Source: Lyophyllum atratum (taxonomy: Eukaryota; Basidiomycota; Agaricomycetes; Agaricales; Lyophyllaceae). From it: a stretch of DNA of 64,000 bases. The stretch is taken from NCBI GenBank assembly GCA_014905825.1, contig JACGCN010000005.1:2418001-2482000 (forward strand), written 5' to 3'. A program made the position numbers and the translations under genes. Numbering within the stretch: the first letter of the stretch is position 1; each line of letters opens with the position of its first letter. The notes below the pieces were generated by a model, which made no database searches, was not told the DNA's origin, and was given only the letters and a program-made list of their open reading frames with translations. Below are positions 57,036-64,000 of this stretch, one piece after another.

Positions 57036-60000
57036 CGCTTGCTCCCGAGGAACAAAACGACGGAGACTTTTGCCGTGGCTATCGCTAATCAGATAGCCGA
57101 GTCTAATCTCAACATGATGACATCCACCGCCACCTTGCCCCACCCACGCAGTTTTCATGTGCTTCGTATCCTCGTAACCACAGTACGGGTGAATTCGAAC
57201 ACAAGAATGGAGAAAATGGAGTGGAACACATGCGTCGCCATGTTACCAGCCGACAACATTCGCACTTGGGTAAGCCTCCGAGAGTCTCCAAAAGACATAC
57301 TGATTGCATTGCACCCGCGGCCGCCGGCATGTATCTGTACCCCTGGAATGCAGGTCTGTTATGTACTTACCCCGGCCAGGGCCCCGATGTGACGGGCACT
57401 GGTATGTCTGGATGTCCATGTCATATCACTCCGTTGCTCGCTTCCCGAGAAAACAAACGAACATATAAGGGTAAATGGGTGGAAAGGGCCGGTATGTTTT
57501 CCGACCTTCTTTCCGTTGAATTTTTGCGTCGTTTTTTTTTCTCTCCCTCGTAGCGTTTGACGTTCGCTCGCACGGCCTGTCACTGTGGCGTTGATCAAGG
57601 TTTGTGTTCCACTTTGTCCGTATGTCGCCTCGCGGGATTGGAAATATCCATATTGGGTCGCAGCACCGATTCAATCCCGGCCGGTCGTTTGGGCTGTGGC
57701 AGATTACGCAATGTCTTGCATGTTTTTTCTCTGATATCGCAATTTTTCCCTGTTTTCCTCGGCTCTGCCATGTCGACGCTCTCGTTGGACCTGGTTGCTA
57801 CTGCTTTCTATACTTGACTTTTCAACCGGTGTTTGCGTTCTCCGATTCTATTCTGGCTGACTCCAATTGTCTTTGACTTAGGACCTACCTCACAAACGAT
57901 CAGGTGGTTCGGCTTGGCCTGGCATTCATGTCCGTCCATATTCGCCTCCGATGAACGACGACGAGTTTGTCGCATCTCATGACGTCTCCCAAGTCAGAAC
58001 AAAGCACCTTGATGAAAACACCACACCGAAGATTCGGCAACGGGGCTGCAGCTGCACCATGTTTCCGCCAATAGGAACTCACCCTTCAGAACCGTGTGGG
58101 CGTCAACGTTCCGACTCGCTGGTTCCAGTCTACATGTCATGCTATGCTTCCCAGAAATACATACGCCTACTTGGTCACATGCCCTGAACGATGGAGGTCC
58201 TTGCAAGGACCAGGCGAGAAACAGCTTGGTGCCTAATCGCGTCCCTAGATGGGGATGGTCCACGACACGCCACAAACCGCTCTCGATCTGTTCCCAAATC
58301 ACTTGGATTACAGCGACGCGCGTCGACCCGAGCGTGTCATACATGCCTTGAACTCCTCGCTCGACGCTCGATCATTCGTCCCTACCGTGACGGTGATGCC
58401 ATCGTGGCTATGTCCATCCATCCACAACTCCTCCTGTGTCTTCGGAAGCTCATCTTTGCTCTGTTTTGGATGGGCTTCCTCTACCTTCGTGGCATTGGGA
58501 AGTACTTCGAGAACTAACCAGCGACTACAGATTAATCAAAGCCAGAGTCGGATCTCGTGTCCCTAACTCGGCTCGCCCTCGTCGTCGCATCCGTCATATG
58601 ACAATCGTCAAGAGCACATGTCACGCAACCCTTGTTCTTGACGTGAAAAGAACAGCATTTCTGCGCTTTCTTGCTTTGTTTTGTCCTATTTCCGTTCTGG
58701 TGTGGGTCAACTACCGCCCGAACAGGCGGTCTGATTGAAAGCACTCCTCGTTCTGATGCCTTCGGCATGACGGAGCCCACCTCTGGTAAGCCCTTCTAAT
58801 TCGAATATGTCTTCTTCAAGGCTGATTCTGCTTGTACGGTGACGATCACTACTTTTTGTATCGCATGGTTGAATTGGACTGTCCTGCGGCGGCGCGATGG
58901 ATCATCATGGGAGACCAGAAGCCCGGCCGCCAGGTTGAGCATCACTGAAGCACCATTTGCAATACATTTTACATCATGTTCGCCGTTGAAAACGTTAGTC
59001 ATGATGCTCGCCACGATACCAAACGATCGCGTTTGACATAGCTTTCGACACATCAGGCGGCGCTTCCTCGCCTCTTCAACTTGTGTTGATATTCGCCTCG
59101 CGGGGTTATATTATTGCCAGTGGCGATGGCTGTAGAGTCACAAAGCTGTGTCCGAGCATAACTCAAACCCAAAGTGAGAGATCTCCATGCGCTCAGATAT
59201 GGTCACAAACCGCAATTGATTATTTGTTATCACGGAAGTTGTAAAGTATCGGGAGATCATGAGGAGCAACTATTGCCCGATGTTGTACCAACAATTAATG
59301 AGTAAGCTAATCCGCTTCTTATTTTGAGCTTTGTCCCCACTTACAGGATTATGCAGCATCACGGCATGCCATTTTCATACAACACAACATTGGATATGTC
59401 ACCGCGGTACACTCGTTACGGTACCCTCCAGACCCGCCTGGCCGTCCTCGAGGACGTCAATTAATATTCCTTGGCAAAAGACATATCTCACACAATCCGT
59501 GTTCTCCTAAGGTCATGACATCGAAGGCCGCACAATCAGAGCGTCTCGTATAGTGAAAACATGCAGTTGGGTTCCTCAGCGCGCTTGGAAAGCAGGCGAG
59601 CAGTTTATATTGACAATGATGACGAGAACTTATCTTCTTCTTTACGAGATGGCGTATGTTCGCAGACGCAACCATCCATTCCGAAGTCCCATCCAACAGT
59701 CTCAAGAACGTCATTCTCGACACATGAAGCTGCATGTCCAATAAAGTTCGAGCACGGGGATCATTATCTCGCGCCCAGCGCTTGTGCGAAGAAGGCGGCC
59801 GAGTTACCCGCTTGAAGCCCAGAGAAAGGACATGGAGACAGAAGCACCGTCACTGATGACTCTAGAAAACATACCGTGCGAGCGAGGCGGCGTCAGTTGG
59901 ACTGATCACGTCAACAAAAGTGTGAGAAACGAGCACACTGGTCGCGAAGATTTCTTGTGTTGAACTGGGTTCGGAGGCTGAAGTTGCAGCATGGAATGAC

Positions 60001-61705
60001 ACCCAGCGCAAAATGATGAACTCGAGCCTCGAGGATGACATGGTTGTAATAGGAATGCGCGAATGGGTGGATTTGGCGATTAGGAGCGGGCGTGGAGATG
60101 GGAGTAGATGACTTATCAATCCGACATCGGCGCATTTCCCATCGTCGGGCGCAGTAATAACATATAGGAGTCAGAACATAACGATATCAGCATCGAAGCA
60201 TGAGAATGGAGTACTTGTCACGTTCATGGGTATGAAAAGTGTCCGACAAGTCAATATGACGAGCGGAAATAAAAGTTGAGCCGGCGTAAATCGCATGGTC
60301 TAGACGTGGACAAGTAGAAGATATATGAAGGTAAGACATAGCGATTTCAGCATCGAAGCGAAGCAAAGTTTGGAAACCCTGACCATCAAATCGATATGAG
60401 GAGAAGGCATTCGAGGAGCAATCGGGAGCAAGATTCCAGCCGCCGGTCGCGACGTGGTTGGCGAGCAAGCTCGAGAGATGACGAGATACCTAACGGCATT
60501 GACGTCGTCCGCTGATTGTGGACTTAAGGCGTGAACAGGGGGCCAGTCCAGGACCGAACACCTTATTCTACAGCCCAGCGGCAAACAATCGGTCGGTTTG
60601 ATGTCAGGAACTATGGGTGAGTCAAACACCCACCTGTCTTGTTCGCTGGTAGAGGTCCCCGACGTAAGGATTGTCGATGTAAAACCTCCCTGATTCGCCT
60701 GAGATGGACTTGATACTGCACGTATTGGATACGTGCGGTGATAAAGCTCCAAATCCAACGTATGAACTTGGCGCCGTGAGACTACAGCTCTCATTTCCAG
60801 GTCCAGGGATAAGGCGAGGTCGTTGAGCGGACACGTTACATGCCACCTGCCGTCGCTACACTGCTGCAAAGTACGTGAGCGACGGGAGAAGCAGAGTTCT
60901 TGACATGATATCGTGTAGCTGGTGATGAAACGTGGTCCTATGTGAAATCTAATACGCATAGAAGCGTCACAAGCCGCGTAATAACCTGGACGGTAATGAG
61001 AGTGATGCCACCGACGTCAGTAATTGTGGGGTGGTCGTAGAAGGTCGCGTCTGAGTCAGAAACGCCTGCTGCGCTGCTCCCCTGAGGCTAGATCAACAAT
61101 CCGCCTGTCGACGTCGATGTCAAATCAAGCTGAGGCCCAGGATCCAGGACGGCGTAGATGGCCTGAGTCACGTTAAGTTTACGATACCAAACAACCAGAT
61201 AAGAAGGCATGAAATATTTTCAGAAATGGCCATGTCCACAACGACAGAATGTCAGACGCTGAGAGCAAGACGGAGATAAGCATGACTGTTCAGGAAGACT
61301 GACTCGGAAGGACAAGAAGGCGAAATAAGCGGAAATTGGCGGCCCGACAGCTCCACGTGGCTCCACCTCCTTCCACCTCCCGAAACCTCCATCATCTTGG
61401 ATGCGTTGACCCTGCCTCCGACGATCCCCTTGTTCAAGTTGTGTTGGCTCGCCCCGCAGTTCCGTACATATACGTACACAGCTTAACTTTCCAGGGACGG
61501 TCTAGAGCAAGGCACGTTTTCAAAAACTTCCAGGCACTTCGACACGCAAAACTTTCGAATCGCGAGGACACAGCGATTACGATGGGTGTATTATGGCGAG
61601 CTAAGAAAACCTTCCTGGAACAAAAAAACTAACGCTACAATGTCAACTGGCGAAAGGAGGTATGTGATACATATGAAGTCCGTATGGATATTGTCGGAAA
61701 TGTCA
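57036..61705. other. 4.7-kb gene-poor region
   Basis: Many short open frames, the longest at 60300-60959 (minus, 219 codons), but none shows a known motif, credible splicing or domain. I see no transposase or RNA gene. Confidence 0.4.
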
Positions 61706-62471
61706 TCAGTGGTGATTCTCCCTGAATCCGCCAACGAAACCACCGTTCTCCTGCCAAGATAGTTAGCCGGATCGCGTCTGAGAACTTGAGAAAGGAGTAC
61801 CTTCGTGTGTGCAGGCGGTGGCGGTCCTGGAGGCTGGTCGAGGAAGTGAGCCCATGGTTGCGTCATAATGGATCATGCTGAACTTACCGGTGCATACGTA
61901 CCACCATCAGATGCGGGTGGTCTCATAGCCTATAGATGACGATGGTAAGTGTCATAGTCATCATCGTCAAAAGTGAAAGCTTACAGAGTTATTCGACCCA
62001 GGTCCATCGGGTCTATAAGGGGGCGGTGGAACAGGTGCGTTCGGTGGCGGGTATTCGTTGCTAAACTGATGCTGCGGCTGGCTAGGAGGGCCGCCCGTGA
62101 ATTGCTGTTGCTGAGGTGCACCCTGTCCCCATGGCTGGTTTTGAGGGTACATCCCTGGTTGCTGCTGCGATTTGAACCATGGTCCGCCAAACATGGGCGT
62201 TGGACCTTGAGAGATGTTTCCTGCCCCGAGTCCACGACGAGCGCGTCGCTTACGGAACGCACAGCAGAACAAAAGGAGTGCGAGAAGGCATAAGACACCT
62301 GTTATCAAGACGATTACTTTGGTACAGAGTTCGGGTTGCGCAGGACTCACCAACGACTATCCCCGCTATGATTCTGGACGTATTACTTCTCCGCCGCACG
62401 ACTTGAGCATCGCTGAGGGATATAAATGAGAGAACGATTAGCGTGGTATAAGTTTGCTTGGTGAGAGTCAT
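61706..62471 (-). CDS. Small single-pass membrane protein with Pro/Gln-rich cytoplasmic tail
   Basis: Function unknown. Five exons: 62471-62351, 62298-61985, 61929-61888, 61833-61801, 61750-61706; introns 50-55 bp; 184 aa. N-terminal signal sequence (TTLIVLSFISLSDA), a short extracellular segment (VVRRRSNTSR, with one N-glycosylation sequon), one membrane span rebuilt across the first intron (IIAGIVVGVLCLLALLLFCC), then an FRKRRARRG stop-transfer and a Pro/Gln/Tyr-rich tail with PPPPYRPDGPG and PPGPPPPAHTK, ending FVGGFRENHH. The VGGFR-type ending recurs, as I recall, in related Agaricomycete proteins. The tail's PPPY-like motif could bind WW or SH3 domains (inference). Confidence 0.8.
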
Positions 62472-63065
62472 AACGGCGTCGAGATTACGACCCCACATAA
62501 ACGTTTCCAGTATATATATGGCCTCGTGACGTCACAAGAACAGAAGCTGTGCCATGACCAGCAAAAGCACCGCCACGCGTCATCTTCGCTCCTGTGCATG
62601 CATGCACTGTTAGCTACAACTGGCCGGCTCCGGGTCTCCTAAACGTAGTCGCATTGTCGTTGAGGTGATATCGCTTCCTGCCTGGGTGGAAATAGGAGGA
62701 TTTATAGCTTCTTCAGCAAGGGCAGTTTCTGATGTCCTCGGTCTCACCATTAACCAAGCTAAGGCTCCGCAGCAAACTCAAACCTTCAATACTTCGAAGG
62801 GCTAAGCACCCTTGGCGCACCAGAAGCAGATCAGCCGAGCCTGCCCGCAATTACGAGTGATAAGAATATTGCTCCGTGCTCGAGCCCCAAATAGGTCAAA
62901 AGTATGATAGGTCAACACTGCGCGAAGGATTAGAGGGAATACCGCACGGTTCGAATATGGCATGCTAAGGTCGGGAGTGGGGTTCACAAATCCTGAGAGA
63001 ATGTCTGTTCTACGTCGGTACTGGAAACGAATGCGGAGCTCCCGAAGCGAACTTCCACTCTGCGA
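62472..63065. other. Intergenic, nothing recognised
   Basis: Upstream of the membrane protein gene. The open frame at 62802-63083 continues out of the SMC2 remnant but loses similarity. Confidence 0.45.
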
Positions 63066-63590
63066 GAGTGCTTGAGGTCGCATGTTTGATACCTAATTGT
63101 TATTCATCAGAACGAGGCAAAGCTAGGAACACCACACGTTAGACACCTTCGTGACCCGGCCCTGCATAATGACAAAGTTGGGATTATTGATGTTGAGCTG
63201 AACGGACTGAAGTAGTGTTTGTATGTTCGCCTGGAGGGCCTCGTGTACTCCATTGACAAGGTATTTGGAAATATTGGGAAGTGCAATCTATAGAAAATGA
63301 GTTTCAATCGCGAAAGGGTATGGCTTAGCCCACGCACCTGACGCGTCTGCCTATGGGCTTCATACCCCACCGGGCTCGTCGACTTGTCAGAGTTGTCGAA
63401 TACGATGGTGACGCTGGCTTTGCACTCGAAAACGCGCTCTCAGATCCCTATATCAGGCGCGTAACGCAGTCAACGCGACCGCGCCATGTTCATGATACCC
63501 AGAACGGAACATTCCGCGTCGAGAATGTTGGACTTGCCCGAACCATGAAATCCGTGATCACGTTGAAAAAGGAGTCCCGCTGGCGTCCAC
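63066..63590 (-). pseudogene. Truncated SMC2 (condensin ATPase) pseudogene, N-terminal ATPase part
   Basis: Read right to left: DSFFNVITD, a one-base shift, then GSGKSNILDAECSVLGIMNM (Walker A of SMC2; functional copies read LNGSGKSNILDAICFVLGIT). Stop codons follow, then KASVTIVFDNSDKSTSPVGY, a canonical-looking intron, IALPNISKYLVNG, QSVQLNINNPNFVIMQGRV and TKV, a second intron-like gap, and SNMRPQ, where similarity stops. SMC2 would normally continue about 1,000 residues. The frameshift, stops and truncation make it non-functional. Retained introns show it derives from a DNA copy, not a processed transcript. The intact gene must lie elsewhere because SMC2 is essential. Confidence 0.85.
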
Positions 63591-64000
63591 AGTACGCGAC
63601 GACGCAAAGTTGACAACAACATGGACGTCAAGGTGCTTGCCGACGGCCTCCGGACCCGTGAGATCATGATCGTTGATGGCTGGGGAGGGAGCGCGGACTT
63701 CAGTGTGCGAGGTCACAAACCCAAAGTCCTTCGAAGTCGTTTACGCTCTGGGAGGTCATCGATCTTTGGAGAATCGAGTGAGACGTGTGTGTCCCCGAGG
63801 AGAACTCTCGGGATACATCCAGGTGCTTCAAGCTGAGTACAATGAAACCTGAAGCAGTTTTTAGCATCCCTACGGGCTTGAGGTTTGTTAGCTATACCCA
63901 GTACCAGTCCGAGCTGCAAACGATGGAGGAATCGAGGTTTGCCGGGGCGTGCTGATGATTGACTCGAACCGGTCAGTGTTAGAGATTGCTGCGATCGAAC
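63591..64000. other. Right edge of the window
   Basis: Further upstream N-terminal SMC2 sequence is not clearly recognisable here. No other gene seen. Confidence 0.4.

Noticed and set aside
60300..60959. 219-codon minus-strand open frame
   Set aside because: No motif, no hydrophobic or domain pattern and no splice context; compatible with chance.
1..64000. CRISPR arrays, bacterial operons, integrated viral genes
   Set aside because: None seen; spliceosomal introns and family content indicate fungal nuclear DNA.

Overview
This is nuclear DNA from a filamentous fungus, almost certainly a mushroom-forming basidiomycete (Agaricomycetes). The genes are split by many GT-AG introns of about 47-146 bp, often with CTAAC/CTRAC-like branch sites. 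The gene content fits a litter or wood decayer: secreted tannase/feruloyl esterases, a heme-thiolate peroxygenase, two 'macrofage activating glycoprotein' (MAGP)-type secreted proteins, F-box/LRR-like proteins and a DUF6589-type protein. All gene models here were spliced by hand. Nearly all have exon lengths that sum to a multiple of three and are supported by family motifs.

Layout. 0-5 kb: a tannase-family esterase (minus) and a repeat-rich tail-anchored protein (minus). 5-16 kb: two large minus-strand housekeeping-type genes, a 1.7-kilo-residue PH-domain protein with two homopolymer frame breaks and the kinetochore subunit DSN1/Mis13. 15.7-19.2 kb: a decayed tannase copy followed by a second intact tannase (plus). 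19.3-24 kb: a GFA/CENP-V-type zinc protein (minus), an F-box-like protein (plus) and a nine-exon unspecific peroxygenase (minus). 24.4-31.1 kb: a 6.7-kb terminal-inverted-repeat element carrying two convergent genes, a DUF6589-type protein and a RecQ-like helicase. It is followed within 100 bp by a 552-bp hAT-like MITE with a perfect 8-bp target duplication. 32-37.6 kb: two more tail-anchored low-complexity proteins flank an NADPH-dependent short-chain reductase. 39.4-43.2 kb: a tandem pair of MAGP-type secreted glycoproteins. 44-46.7 kb: an HMG-box chromatin protein and a paralogue of the F-box-like protein. 46.7-53.2 kb: no gene I can support. 53.3-55.8 kb: a nuclear protein with four C2HC-type fingers. 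56.6-57.0 kb: a second MITE with 35-bp inverted repeats and a perfect 8-bp target duplication. 57-64 kb: mostly empty, except a small single-pass membrane protein and, at the right end, a truncated SMC2 pseudogene.

How it fits together. There is no biosynthetic cluster. The window mixes conserved core genes (DSN1, PH protein, HMG protein, reductase) with expanding lineage-specific families: three tannase copies, two MAGP genes, two F-box-like genes and three tail-anchored repeat proteins. Transposon activity is clear. The most interesting unit is the 6.7-kb element: its two genes sit entirely between matching inverted ends studded with CGAAGTG subterminal repeats, and a possible Asp-Asp-Glu set in the DUF6589 protein makes it a candidate for a poorly described DNA transposon type that brings its own helicase.
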